This document shows, piece after piece, positions 10,100 through 24,305 of a stretch of DNA of 64,000 nt. This stretch comes from Petrolisthes cinctipes (Eukaryota; Arthropoda; Malacostraca; Decapoda; Porcellanidae), in NCBI GenBank assembly GCA_033782935.1, contig JAWQEG010000630.1:1334501-1398500 (forward strand), written 5' to 3'. Each line of letters opens with the position of its first letter. The first letter of the stretch is position 1. The position numbers and the translations under genes are program-made. The notes beneath the pieces are model-generated. The model did no database searches. It worked only from the letters and a program-made list of their open reading frames with translations, and had not been told where the DNA came from.

Positions 10100-11250
10100 T
10101 CCGTGCTAGAGTATTTTCAAATTACAGGCAAAAAACATACTGAAAATCGATCTCTTAGGTGCCCAAAAGTCGATATGTGCATGCATCTTCTGTACCCGTT
10201 TATATCTCAAATTCAGGCCCTATACACCCGAAAATTCGATATTTTGGGGTCCAAGAAGCGATCTGTACATGCCTACTCAGTGTTAGAGTATTTTCAAAAT
10301 TCAGGCCCAAAACATGCTGAAAATCGATATTTTTGGTGCCCAAAGTCAATATGTGCATGTATCTTCTGTACCCGTTTATATCTCAAATTCAGGCTCAAAA
10401 CACCGAAAATTCAATATTTTGGGGTCCCAGAAGCAATCTGTACATGCCTACTCAGTGCTAGAATATTTTCAAAATATAGGCTAAAAACATGCTAAAAATC
10501 GATCTTTTAGGTGCCAAAAAGTCGATATCTCAAATTCAGTCCCAAAACACCCGAAAATTCGATATTTAGGGGTCCCAGAAGCGATCTGTACATGCCTACT
10601 CCGTGTTAGAGTATTTTCAAAATACAGGCCAAAAACATACTGAAAATCGATATTTTAGGTGCACAAAAGTCGATATGTGCATGCATCTTCATTACCCGTT
10701 TATATCTCAAATTCAGGCTCAAAACCCCCGAAAATTCAATATTTTGGGGTTCCAGAAGCAATCTGTACATGCCTACTCAGTGTTAGAGTATTTTCAAAAT
10801 ACAGGCCCAAAACATGCTGAAAATCGATATTTTAGATGCCCAAAGTCAATATGTGCATGTATCTTCTGTACCCGTTTATATCTCAAATTCAGGCTCAAAA
10901 CACCCGAAAATTCAATATTTTTGGGTCCCAGAAGCAATCTGTACATGCCTACACAGTGCTAGAATATTTTCAAAATATAGGCTAAAAACATGCTAAAAAT
11001 CGATCTTTTAGGTGCCAAAAAATCGATATCTCAAATTCAGTCCCAAAACACCCGAAAATTCGATATTTAGAGGTCCCAGAAGGTATCTGTACATGCTTAC
11101 TCCGTGTTAGAGTATTTTCAAAATACAGGCCAAAAACATACTTAAAATCGATCTTTTAGGTGCCCAAAAGTCGATATGTGCATGCATCTTGTGTACCCGT
11201 TTATATCTCAAATTCTGTCCCTAAACACCCGAAAATTCGATATTTTGGGG
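10100..11250 (+). repeat. Segment duplicated at about 14572-15722 (offset 4472 bp)
   Basis: The two segments share a one-base shortening in AACACC/TGAAAATTC (about 10402 and 14874), GATATTTTAGGTGCAC, AAAACCCCCGAAAATTC, GGGGTTCCAGAAG and CATACTTAAAATCG. Several single-base differences exist, so this duplication is older than the 2671- and 2943-bp ones. The CATACTTAAAATCG and TATCTGAAATTC variants also occur at 13.1-13.35 kb, at a 2505-bp offset from the 15.6-15.85 kb copy. This suggests a mosaic history. Confidence 0.7.
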
Positions 11251-11639
11251 TCCCAGAAGCAATCTGTACATGCCTACTCAGTGTTAGAGTATTTTCAAAA
11301 TACAGGCTTAAAACATGCTGAAAATCGATATTTTAGATGCCCAAAGTCAATATGTGCATGTATCTTCTGTACCCGTTTATATCTCAAATTCAGGCTCAAA
11401 ACACCCGAAAATTCAATATTTTGGGGTCCCAGAAGCAATCTGTACATGCCTACACAGTGCTAGAATATTTTCAAAATGTAGGCTAAAAACATGCTGAAAA
11501 TCGATATTTTAGGTGCCAAAAAATCGATATCTCAAATTCAGTCCCAAAACACCCGAAAATTCGATATTTAGAGGTCCCAGAAGGTATCTGTACATGCCTC
11601 CTCCGTGTTAGAGTATTTTCAAAATACAGGCCAAAAACA

Positions 11640-12640
11640 TACTGAAAATCGATCTTTTAGGTGCACAAAAGTCGATATGTGCATGCATCTTCAGTACCCG
11701 TTTATATCTCAAATTCAGGCTCAAAACACCCGAAAATTCAATATTTTGGGGTCCCAGAAGCAATCTGTACATGCCTACTCTGTGTTAGAGTATTTTCAAA
11801 ATACAGGCCCAAAACATGCTGAAAATCGATATTTTAGATGCCCAAAGTCAATATGTGCATGTATCTTCTGTACCCGTTTATATCTCAAATTCAGGCTCAA
11901 AACACCCGAAAATTCAATATTTTGGGGTCCCAGAAGCAATCTGTACATGCCTACACAGTGCTAGAATATTTTCAAAATATAGGCTAAAAACATGCTAAAA
12001 ATCGATCTTTTAGGTGCCAAAAAGTCGATATCTCAAATTCAGTCCCAAAACACCCGAAAATTCGATATTTAGGGGTCCCTGAAGCGATCTGTACATGCCT
12101 ACTCCGTGTTAGAGTATTTTCAAAATACATGCTCAAAACATACTGAAAATCGATCTTTTAGGTGAACAAAAGTCGATATGTGCATGCATCTTCAGTACCC
12201 GTTTATATCTCAAATTCAGGCTCAAAACACCCGAAAATTCGATATTTTGGGGTCCCAGAAGCAATCTGTACAGTGCTAGAATATTTTCAAAATATAGGCT
12301 AAAAACATGCTAAAAATCGATCTTTTAGGTGCCAAAAAGTCGATATCTCAAATTCAGTCCCAAATCACCCGAAAATTCGATATTTAGGGGTCCCAGAAGC
12401 GATCTGTACATGCCTACTCCGTGTTAGAGTATTTTCAAAATACATGCTCAAAACATACTGAAAATCGATCTTTTAAGTGCACAAAAGTCGATATGTGCAT
12501 GCATCTTCAGTACCCGTTTATATCTCAAATTCAGGCTCAAAACACCCGAAAATTCAATATTTTGGGGTCCCAGAAGCAATCTGTACATGCCTACACAGTG
12601 CTAGAATATTTTCAAATTATAGGCTAAAAACATGCTGAAA
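11640..12640 (+). repeat. Segment duplicated at about 16927-17927 (offset 5287 bp)
   Basis: Shared rare variants at the 5287-bp offset are GGTGAACAAAAGTCG (12163 and 17450) and CCCAAATCACCCG (12359 and 17646). Both segments have the same A2-to-C1 skipping of a B monomer with the 10-bp junction deletion. Small differences exist, for example CAAATTATAGG only near 12614. Confidence 0.7.
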
Positions 12641-15600
12641 ATCGACATTTTAGGTGCCAAAAAATCGATATCTCAAATTCAGTCCCAAAACACCCGAAAA
12701 TTCGATATTTAGAGGTCCCAGAAGGTATCTGTACATGCTTACTCCGTGTTAGAGTATTTTCAAAATACAGGCAAAAAACATACTGAAAATCGATCTTTTA
12801 GGTGCCCAAAAGTCGATATGTGCATGCATCTTCTGTACCCGTTTATATCTCAAATTCTGGCCCTAAACACCCGAAAATTCGATATTTTGGGGTCCCAGAA
12901 GCGATCTGTACATGCCTACTCCGTGTTAGAGTATTTTCAAAGTATAGGCTAAAAACATGCTAAAAATCGACATTTTAGGTGCCAAAAAATCGATATCTCA
13001 AATTCAGTCCCAAAACACCCGAAAATTCGATATTTAGAGGTCCCAGAAGGTATCTGTACATGCTTACTCCGTGTTAGAGTATTTTCAAAATACAGGCCAA
13101 AAACATACTTAAAATCGATCTTTTAGGTGCCCAAAAGTCGATATGTGCATGCATCTTCTGTACCCGTTTATATCTCAAATTCTGTCCCTAAACACCCGAA
13201 AATTCGATATTTTGGGGTCCCAGAAGCGATCTGTACATGCCTACTCCGTGTTAGAGTATTTTCAAAATTCAGGCCCAAAACATGCTGAAAATCGATATTT
13301 TTGGTGCCCAAAGTCAATATGTGCATGTATCTTCTGTACCCGTTTATATCTGAAATTCAGGCTCAAAACACCCGAAAATTCAATATTTTGGGGTCCCAGA
13401 AGCAATCTGTACATGCCTACACAGTGCTAGAATATTTTCAAAATATAGGCTAAAAACATGCTAAAAATCGATCTTTTAGGTGCCAAAAAGTCGATATCTC
13501 AAATTCAGTCCCAAAACACCCGAAAATTCGATATTTATGGGTCCCAGAAGCGATCTCTACATGCCTACTCCGTGTTAGAGTATTTTCAAAATACATGCTC
13601 AAAACATACTGAAAATCGATCTTTTAGGTGCACAAAAGTCGATATGTGCATGTATCTTCAGTACCCGTTTATATCTCAAATTCAGGCTCAAAACACCCGA
13701 AAATTCGATATTTTGGGGTCCCAGAAGCTATCTGTACATGCCTACTCCGTGTTAGAGTATTTTCAAAATTCAGGCCCAAAACATGCTGAAAATCGATATT
13801 TTTGGTGCCCAAATTCAATATGTGCATGTATCTTCTGTACCCGTTTATATCTCAAATTCAGGCTCAAAACACAGGAAAATTTAATATTTTGGGGTCCCAG
13901 AAGCAATCTGTACATGCCTACTCAGTGCTAGAATATTTTCAAAATATAGGCTAAAAACATGCTAAAAATCGATCTTTTAGGTGCCAAAAAGTCGATATCT
14001 CAAATTCAGTCCCAAAACACCCGAAAATTCGATATTTAGGGGTCCCAGAAGCGATCTGTACATGCCTACTCCGTGTTAGAGTATTTTCAAAATACATGCT
14101 CAAAACATACTGAAAATCGATCTTTTAGGTGCTCAAAAGTCGATATTTGCATGCTTCTTCAGTACCCGTTTATATCTCAAATTCATGCTCAAAACACCCG
14201 AAAATTCAATATTTTGGGGTCCCAGAAGCAATCTGTACATGCCTACTCAGTGTTAAGAGTATTTTCAAAATACAGGCTTAAAACATGCTGAAAATCGATA
14301 TTTTAGATGCCCAAAGTCAATATGTGCATGTATCTTCTGTACCCGTTTATATCTCAAATTCAGGCTCAAAACACCCGAAAATTCAATATTTTGGGGTCCC
14401 AGAAGCAATCTGTACATGCCTACACAGTGCTAGAATATTTTCAAAATATAGGCTAAAAACATGCTAAAAATCGATCTTTTAGGTGCCAAAAAATCGATAT
14501 CTCAAATTCAGTCCCAAAACACCCGAAAATTCGATATTTAGAGGTCCCAGAAGGTATCTGTACATGCCTACTACGTGTTAGAGTATTTTAAAAATACAGG
14601 CCAAAAACATACTGAAAATCGATCTTTTAGGTGCCCAAAAGTCGATATGTGCATGCATCTTCAGTACCCGTTTATATCTCAAATTATGGCCCTAAACACC
14701 CGAAAATTCAATATTTTGGGGTCCCAGAAGCGATCTGTACATGCCTACTCAGTGTTAGAGTATTTTCAAAATTCAGGCCCAAAACATGCTGAAAATCGAT
14801 ATTTTTGGTGCCCAAAGTCAATATGTGCATGTATCTTCTGTACCCGTTTATATCTCAAATTCAGGCTCAAAACACTGAAAATTCAATATTTTGGGGTCCC
14901 AGAAGCAATCTGTACATGCCTACTCAGTGCTAGAATATTTTCAAAATATAGGCTAAAAACATGCTAAAAATCGAACTTTTAGGTGCCAAAAAGTCGATAT
15001 CTCAAATTCAGTCCCAAAACACCCGAAAATTCGATATTTAGGGGTCCCAGAAGCGATCTGTACATGCCTACTCCGTGTTAGAGTATTTTCAAAATACAGG
15101 CCAAAAACATACTGAAAATCGATATTTTAGGTGCACAAAAGTCGATATGTGCATGCATCTTCAGTACCCGTTTATATCTCAAATTCAGGCTCAAAACCCC
15201 CGAAAATTCAATATTTTGGGGTTCCAGAAGCAATCTGTACATGCCTACTCAGTGTTAGAGTATTTTCAAAATACAGGCCCAAAACATGCTGAAAATCGAT
15301 ATTTTAGATGCCCAAAGTCAATATGTGCATGTATCTTCTGTACCCGTTTATATCTCAAATTCAGGCTCAAAACACCCGAAAATTCAATATTTTGGGGTCC
15401 CAGAAGCAATCTGTACATGCCTACACAGTGCTAGAATATTTTCAAAATATAGGCTAAAAACATGCTAAAAATCGACATTTTAGGTGCCAAAAAATCGATA
15501 TCTCAAATTCAGTCCCAAAACACCCGAAAATTCGATATTTAGAGGTCCCAGAAGGTATCTGTACATGCTTACTCCGTGTTAGAGTATTTTCAAAATACAG

Positions 15601-18015
15601 GCCAAAAACATACTTAAAATCGATCTTTTAGGTGCCCAAAAGTCGATATGTGCATGCATCTTCTGTACCCGTTTATATCTCAAATTCTGTCCCTAAACAC
15701 CCGAAAATTCGATATTTTGGGGTCCCAGAAGCGATCTGTACATGCCTACTCCGTGTTAGAGTATTTTCAAAATTCAGGCCCAAAACATGCTGAAAATCGA
15801 TATTTTTGGTGCCCAAAGTCAATATGTGCATGTATCTTCTGTACCCGTTTATATCTGAAATTCAGGCTCAAAACACCCGAAAATTCAATATTTTGGGGTC
15901 CCAGAAGCAATCTGTACAGTGCTAGAATATTTTCAAAATATAGGCTAAAAACATGCTAAAAATCGATCTTTTAGGTGCCAAAAAGTCGATATCTCAAATT
16001 CAGTCCCAAAACACCCGAAAATTCGATATTTAGGGGTCCCAGAAGCGATCTGTACATGCCTACTCTGTGTTAGAGTATTTTCAAAATACAGGCCCAAAAC
16101 ATGCTGAAAATCGATATTTTAGATGCCCAAAGTCAATATGTGCATGTATCTTCTGTACCCGTTTATATATCAAATTCAGGCTCAAAACACCCGAAAATTA
16201 AATATTTTGGGGTCCCAGAAGCAATCTGTACATGCCTACACAGTGCTAGAATATTTTCAAAATATAGGCTAAAAACATGCTAAAAATCGATATTATAGGT
16301 GCCAAAAAATCTATATCTTAAATTCAGTCCCATAACACCCGAAAATTCGATATTTAGAGGTCCCAGAAGGTATCTGTACATGCCTACTCCGTGTTAGAGT
16401 ATTTTCAAAATACATGCTCAAAACATGCTGAAAATCGATCTTTTAGGTGCACAAAAGTCGGTATGTGCATGCATCTTCAGTACCCGTTTATATCTCAAAT
16501 TCAGGCTCAAAACACCCGAAAATTCGATATTTTGGGGTCACAGAAGGTATCTGTACATGCCTACTCCGTGTTAGAGTATTTTCAAAATTCAGGCCCAAAA
16601 CATGCTGAAAATCGATATTTTTGGTGCCCAAATTCAATATGTGCATGTATCTTCTGTACCCGTTTATATCTCAAATTCAGGCTCAAAACAACCGAAAATT
16701 CAATATTTTGGGGTCCCAGAAGCAATCTGTACATGCCTACTCAGTGCTAGAATCTTTTCAAAATATAGGCTAAAAACATGCTAAAAATCGATCTTTTAGG
16801 TGCCAAAAAGTCGATATCTCAAATTCAGTCACAAAACACCCGAAAATTCGATATTTAGGGGTCCCAGAAGCGATCTGTACATGCCTACTCCGTGTTAGAG
16901 TATTTTCAAAATACATGCTCAAAACATACTGAAAATCGATCTTTTAGGTGCACAAAAGTCGATATGTGCATGCATCTTCAGTACCCGTTTATATCTCAAA
17001 TTCAGGCTCAAAACACCCGAAAATTCAATATTTTGGGGTCCCAGAAGCAATCTGTACATGCCTACTCTGTGTTAGAGTATTTTCAAAATACAGGCCCAAA
17101 ACATGCTGAAAATCGATATTTTAGATGCCCAAAGTCAATATGTGCATGTATCTTCTGTACCCGTTTATATCTCAAATTCAGGCTCAAAACACCCGAAAAT
17201 TCAATATTTTGGGGTCCCAGAAGCAATCTGTACATGCCTACACAGTGCTAGAATATTTTCAAAATATAGGCTAAAAACATGCTAAAAATCGATCTTTTAG
17301 GTGCCAAAAAGTCGATATCTCAAATTCAGTCCCAAAACACCCGAAAATTCGATATTTAGGGGTCCCAGAAGCGATCTGTACATGCCTACTCCGTGTTAGA
17401 GTATTTTCAAAATACATGCTCAAAACATACTGAAAATCGATGTTTTAGGTGAACAAAAGTCGATATGTGCATGCATCTTCAGTACCCGTTTATATCTCAA
17501 ATTCTGGCTCAAAACACCCGAAAATTCGATATTTTGGGGTCCCAGAAGCAATCTGTACAGTGCTAGAATATTTTCAAAATATAGGCTAAAAACATGCTAA
17601 AAATCGATCTTTTAGGTGCCAAAAAGTCGATATCTCAAATTCAGTCCCAAATCACCCGAAAATTCGATATTTAGGGGTCCCAGAAGCGATCTGTACATGC
17701 CTACTCCGTGTTAGAGTATTTTCAAAATACATGCTCAAAACATACTGAAAATCGATCTTTTAGGTGCACAAAAGTCGATATGTGAATGCATCTTCAGTAC
17801 CCGTTTATATCTCAAATTCAGGCTCAAAACACCCGAAAATACAATATTTTGGGGTCCCAGAAGCAATCTGTACATGCCTACACAGTGCTAGAATATTTTC
17901 AAAATATAGGCTAAAAACATGCTGAAAATCGACATTTTAGGTGCCAAAAAATCGATATCTCAAATTCAGTCCCAAAACACCCGAAAATTCAATATTTAGA
18001 GGTCCCAGAAGGTAT

Positions 18016-21000
18016 CTGTACATGCCTACTCCGTGTTAGAGTATTTTCAAAATACAGGCCCAAAACATGCTGAAAATCGATATTTTAGATGCCCAAAGTC
18101 AATATGTGCATGTATCTTCTGTACCCGTTTGTATCTCAAATTCAGGCTCAAAACACCCGAAAATTCAATATTTTGGGGTCCCAGAAGCAATCAGTACATG
18201 CCTACACAGTTCTAGAATATTTTCAAAATATAGGCTAAAAACATGCTAAAAATCGACATTTTAGGTGCCAAAAAATTGATATCTCAAATTCAGTCCCAAA
18301 ACACCCGAAAATTCGATATTTAGAGGTCCCAGAAGGTATCTGTACATGCCTACTCCATGTTAGAGTATTTTCAAAATACAGGCCAAAAACATACTGAAAA
18401 TCGATCTTTTAGGTGCCCAAAAGTCGATATGTGCATGCATCTTCTGTACCCGTTTATATCTCAAATTATGGCCCTAAACACCCGAAAATTCGATATTTTG
18501 GGGTCCCAGAAGCGATCTGTACATGCCTACTCCGTGTTAGAGTATTTTCAAAATTAAGGCCTAAAACATGCTGAAAATCGATATTTTTGGTGCCCAAAGT
18601 CAATATATGCATGTATCTTCTGTACCCGTTTATATTTCAAATTCAGGCTCAAAACACCCGAAAATTCAATACTTTGGGGTCCCAGAAGCAATCTGTACAT
18701 GCCTACTCAGTGCTAGAATATTTTCAAAATATAGGCTAAAAACATGCTAAAAATCGATCTTTTAGGTGCCAAAAAGTCGATATCTCAAATTCAGTCCCAA
18801 AACACCCGAAAATTCGATATGTAGAGGTCCCAGAAGGTATCTGTACATGCCTACTCCGTGTTAGAGTATTTTCAAAATATATGCTCAAAACATACTGAAA
18901 ATTGATCTTTTAGGTGCACAAAAGTCGATATGTGCATGCATCTTCAGTACCCGTTTATATCTCAAATTCAGGCTCAAAACACCCGAAAATTCAATATTTT
19001 GGGGTCCCAGAAGCAATCTGTACGCCTACTCAGTGTTAGAGTATTTTCAAAATACAGGCCCAAAACATGCTGAAAATCGATATTTTAGATGCCCAAAGTC
19101 AATATGTGCATGTATCTTCTGTACCCGTTTATATCTCAAATTCAGGCTCAAAACACCCGGAAATTCAATATTTAGGGGTCCTAGAAGCGATCTGTACATG
19201 CCTACTCCGTGTTAGAGTATTTTCAAAATACAGGCCAAAAACATACTGAAAATCGATCTTTTAGGTGCCCAAAAGTCGATATGTGCATGCATCTTCTGTA
19301 CCCGTTTATATCTCAAATTCTGGCTCAAAACACCCGAAAATTCGATATTTTAGGGTCCCAGAAGCGATCTGTACATGCCTACTCCGTGTTAGAGTATTTT
19401 CAAAATACAGGCCCAAAACATGCTGAAAATCGATATTTTAGATGCCCAAAGTCAATATGTGCATGTATCTTCTGTACCCGTTTATATCTCAAATTCAGGC
19501 TCAAAACACCCGAAAATTCGATATTTAGAGGTCCCAGAAGGTATCTGTACATGCCTACTCCGTGTTAGAGTATTTTCAAAATACAGGCCAAAAACATACT
19601 GAAAATCGATCTTTTAGGTGCCCAAAAGTCGATATGTGCATGCATCTTCTGTACCCGTTTATATCTCAAATTCTGGCCCTAAACACCCGAAAATTCGATA
19701 TTTTGGGGTCCCAGAAGCGATCTGTACATGCCTACTCCGTGTTAGAGTATTTTCAAAATTCAGGCCCAAAACATGCTGAAAATCGATATTTTTGGTGCCC
19801 AAAGTCAATATGTGCATGTATCTTCTGTACCCGTTTATATCTCAAATTCAGGCTCAAAACACCCGAAAATTCAATATTTTGGGGTCCCAGAAGCAATCTG
19901 TACAGTGCTAGAATATTTTCAAAATATAGGCTAAAAACATGCTAAAAATCGATCTTTTAGGTGCCAAAATGTCGATATCTCAAATTCAGTCCCAAAATAC
20001 CCGAAATATCGATATTTAGAGGTCCCAGAAGGTATCTGTACATGCCTACTCCGTGTTAGAGTATTTTCAAAATACAGGCCAAAAACATACTGAAAATCGA
20101 TCTTTTAGGTGCCCAAAAGTCGATATGTGCATGCATCTTCTGTACCCGTTTATATCTCAAATTCTGGCCCTAAACACCCGAAAATTCGATATTTTGGGGT
20201 CCCAGAAGCGATCTGTACGTGCCTACTCCGTGTTAGAGTATTTTCAAAATTCAGGCCCAAAACATGCTGAAAATCGATATTTTTGGTGCATGTATTTTCT
20301 GTACCCGTTTATATCTCAAATTCAGGCTCAAAACACCCGAAAATTCAATATTTTGGGGTCCCAGAAGCAATCTGTACAGTGCTAGAATATTTTCAAAATA
20401 TAGGCTAAAAACATGCTAAAAATCGAACTTTTAGGTTGCAAAAAGTCGATATCTCAAATTCAGTCCCAAAACACCCGAAAATTCGATATTTAGGGGTCCC
20501 AGAAGCGATCTGTACATGCCTACTCCGTGTTAGAGTATTTTCAAAATACATGCTCAAAACATACTGAAAATCGATCTTTTAGGTGCACAAAAGTCGATAT
20601 GTGCATGCATCTTCAGTACCCGTTTATATCTCAAATTCAGGCTCAAAACACCCGAAAATTCAATATTTTGGGGTCCCAGAAGCGATCTGTACATGCCTAC
20701 TCCGTGTTAGAGTATTTTCAAAATACAGGCCCAAAACATGCTGAAAATCGATATTTTAGATGCCCAAAGTCAATATGTGCATGTATCTTCTGTACCCGTT
20801 TGTATCTCAAATTCAGGCTCAAAACACCCGAAAATTCAATATTTTGGGGTCCCAGAAGCAATCAGTACATGCCTACACAGTTCTAGAATATTTTCAAAAT
20901 ATAGGCTAAAAACATGCTAAAAATCGACATTTTAGGTGCCAAAAAATTGATATCTCAAATTCAGTCCCAAAACACCCGAAAATTCGATATTTAGAGGTCC

Positions 21001-23470
21001 CAGAAGGTATCTGTACATGCCTACTCCGTGTTAGAGTATTTTCAAAATACAGGCCAAAAACATACTGAAAATCGATCTTTTAGGTGCCCAAAAGTCGATA
21101 TGTGCATGCATCTTCTGTACCCGTTTATATCTCAAATTATGGCCCTAAACACCCGAAAATTCGATATTTTGGGGTCCCAGAAGCGATCTGTACATGCCTA
21201 CTCCGTGTTAGAGTATTTTCAAAATTAAGGCCTAAAACATGCTGAAAATCGATATTTTTGGTGCCCAAAGTCAATATATGCATGTATCTTCTGTACCCGT
21301 TTATATTTCAAATTCAGGCTCAAAACACCCGAAAATTCAATACTTTGGGGTCCCAGAAGCAATCTGTACATGCCTACTCAGTGCTAGAATATTTTCAAAA
21401 TATAGGCTAAAAACATGCTAAAAATCGATCTTTTAGGTGCCAAAAAGTCGATATCTCAAATTCAGTCCCAAAACACCCGAAAATTCGATATGTAGAGGTC
21501 CCAGAAGGTATCTGTACATGCCTACTCCGTGTTAGAGTATTTTCAAAATATATGCTCAAAACATACTGAAAATTGATCTTTTAGGTGCACAAAAGTCGAT
21601 ATGTGCATGCATCTTCAGTACCCGTTTATATCTCAAATTCAGGCTCAAAACACCCGAAAATTCAATATTTTGGGGTCCCAGAAGCAATCTGTACGCCTAC
21701 TCAGTGTTAGAGTATTTTCAAAATACAGGCCCAAAACATGCTGAAAATCGATATTTTAGATGCCCAAAGTCAATATGTGCATGTATCTTCTGTACCCGTT
21801 TATATCTCAAATTCAGGCTCAAAACACCCGGAAATTCAATATTTAGGGGTCCTAGAAGCGATCTGTACATGCCTACTCCGTGTTAGAGTATTTTCAAAAT
21901 ACAGGCCAAAAACATACTGAAAATCGATCTTTTAGGTGCCCAAAAGTCGATATGTGCATGCATCTTCTGTACCCGTTTATATCTCAAATTCTGGCTCAAA
22001 ACACCCGAAAATTCGATATTTTAGGGTCCCAGAAGCGATCTGTACATGCCTACTCCGTGTTAGAGTATTTTCAAAATACAGGCCCAAAACATGCTGAAAA
22101 TCGATATTTTAGATGCCCAAAGTCAATATGTGCATGTATCTTCTGTACCCGTTTATATCTCAAATTCAGGCTCAAAACACCCGAAAATTCGATATTTAGA
22201 GGTCCCAGAAGGTATCTGTACATGCCTACTCCGTGTTAGAGTATTTTCAAAATACAGGCCAAAAACATACTGAAAATCGATCTTTTAGGTGCCCAAAAGT
22301 CGATATGTGCATGCATCTTCTGTACCCGTTTATATCTCAAATTCTGGCCCTAAACACCCGAAAATTCGATATTTTGGGGTCCCAGAAGCGATCTGTACAT
22401 GCCTACTCCGTGTTAGAGTATTTTCAAAATTCAGGCCCAAAACATGCTGAAAATCGATATTTTTGGTGCCCAAAGTCAATATGTGCATGTATCTTCTGTA
22501 CCCGTTTATATCTCAAATTCAGGCTCAAAACACCCGAAAATTCAATATTTTGGGGTCCCAGAAGCAATCTGTACAGTGCTAGAATATTTTCAAAATATAG
22601 GCTAAAAACATGCTAAAAATCGATCTTTTAGGTGCCAAAATGTCGATATCTCAAATTCAGTCCCAAAATACCCGAAATATCGATATTTAGAGGTCCCAGA
22701 AGGTATCTGTACATGCCTACTCCGTGTTAGAGTATTTTCAAAATACAGGCCAAAAACATACTGAAAATCGATCTTTTAGGTGCCCAAAAGTCGATATGTG
22801 CATGCATCTTCTGTACCCGTTTATATCTCAAATTCTGGCCCTAAACACCCGAAAATTCGATATTTTGGGGTCCCAGAAGCGATCTGTACGTGCCTACTCC
22901 GTGTTAGAGTATTTTCAAAATTCAGGCCCAAAACATGCTGAAAATCGATATTTTTGGTGCATGTATTTTCTGTACCCGTTTATATCTCAAATTCAGGCTC
23001 AAAACACCCGAAAATTCAATATTTTGGGGTCCCAGAAGCAATCTGTACAGTGCTAGAATATTTTCAAAATATAGGCTAAAAACATGCTAAAAATCGAACT
23101 TTTAGGTTGCAAAAAGTCGATATCTCAAATTCAGTCCCAAAACACCCGAAAATTCGATATTTAGGGGTCCCAGAAGCGATCTGTACATGCCTACTCCGTG
23201 TTAGAGTATTTTCAAAATACATGCTCAAAACATACTGAAAATCGATCTTTTAGGTGCACAAAAGTCGATATGTGCATGCATCTTCAGTACCCGTTTATAT
23301 CTCAAATTCAGGCTCAAAACACCCGAAAATTCAATATTTTGGGGTCCCAGAAGCGATCTGTACATGCCTACTCCGTGTTAGAGTATTTTCAAAATACAGG
23401 CCCAAAACATGCTGAAAATCGATATTTTAGATGCCCAAAGTCAATATGTGCATGTATCTTCTGTACCCGT
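18016..23470 (+). repeat. Near-identical tandem duplication, period 2671 bp
   Basis: 18016-20686 is repeated at 20687-23357, with weaker continuation into the next monomer. Private variants appear in both copies at exactly 2671-bp spacing: TTTGTATCTC, ATCAGTACATG, CCTAAAACATGC, CAATATATGC, TATATTTCAAATTC, CAATACTTTGGGG, GATATGTAGAGG, CTGTACGCCTAC, CCCGGAAATTC, GGTCCTAGAAG, AAATACCCGAAATATCG and CTGTACGTGCC. I noticed only one difference, CCATGTTAG at about 18355 against CCGTGTTAG. The duplication is therefore very recent, or kept uniform by gene conversion. Confidence 0.9.
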
Positions 23471-24305
23471 TTATATCTCAAATTCAGGCTCAAAACACCC
23501 GAAAATTCAATATTTTGGGGTCCCAGAAGCAATCTGTACATGCCTACACAGTGCTAGAATATTTTCAAAATATAGGCTAAAAACATGCTAAAAATCGACA
23601 TTTTAGGTGCCAAAAAATCGATATCTCAAATTCAGTCCCAAAATACCCGAAATATCGATATTTAGAGGTCCCAGAAGGTATCTGTACATGCCTACTCCGT
23701 GTTAGAGTATTTTCAAAATACAGGCCAAAAACATACTGAAAATCGATCTTTTAGGTGCCCAAAAGTCGATATGTGCATGCATCTTCTGTACCCGTTTATA
23801 TCTCAAATTCTGGCCCTAAACACCCGAAAATTCGATATTTTGGGGTCCCAGAAGCGATCTGTACGTGCCTACTCCGTGTTAGAGTATTTTCAAAATTCAG
23901 GCCCAAAACATGCTGAAAATCGATATTTTTGGTGCATGTATTTTCTGTACCCGTTTATATCTCAAATTCAGGCTCAAAACACCCGAAAATTCAATATTTT
24001 GGGGTCCCAGAAGCAATCTGTACAGTGCTAGAATATTTTCAAAATATAGGCTAAAAACATGCTAAAAATCGAACTTTTAGGTTGCAAAAAGTCGATATCT
24101 CAAATTCAGTCCCAAAACACCCGAAAATTCGATATTTAGGGGTCCCAGAAGCGATCTGTACATGCCTACTCCGTGTTAGAGTATTTTCAAAATACATGCT
24201 CAAAACATACTGAAAATCGATCTTTTAGGTGCACAAAAGTCGATATGTGCATGCATCTTCAGTACCCGTTTATATCTCAAATTCAGGCTCAAAACACCCG
24301 AAAAT
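22645..24305 (+). repeat. Nested tandem duplication, offset 975 bp
   Basis: About 22645-23330 is repeated at about 23620-24305. AAATACCCGAAATATCG (22664 and 23639), CTGTACGTGCC, the 17-bp deletion GGTGCATGTATTTTCTG (22958 and 23933) and GAACTTTTAGGTTGC are all shared. It overlaps the end of the 2671-bp duplication, so the marker set exists three times in all (20.0, 22.7 and 23.6 kb). Confidence 0.82.
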
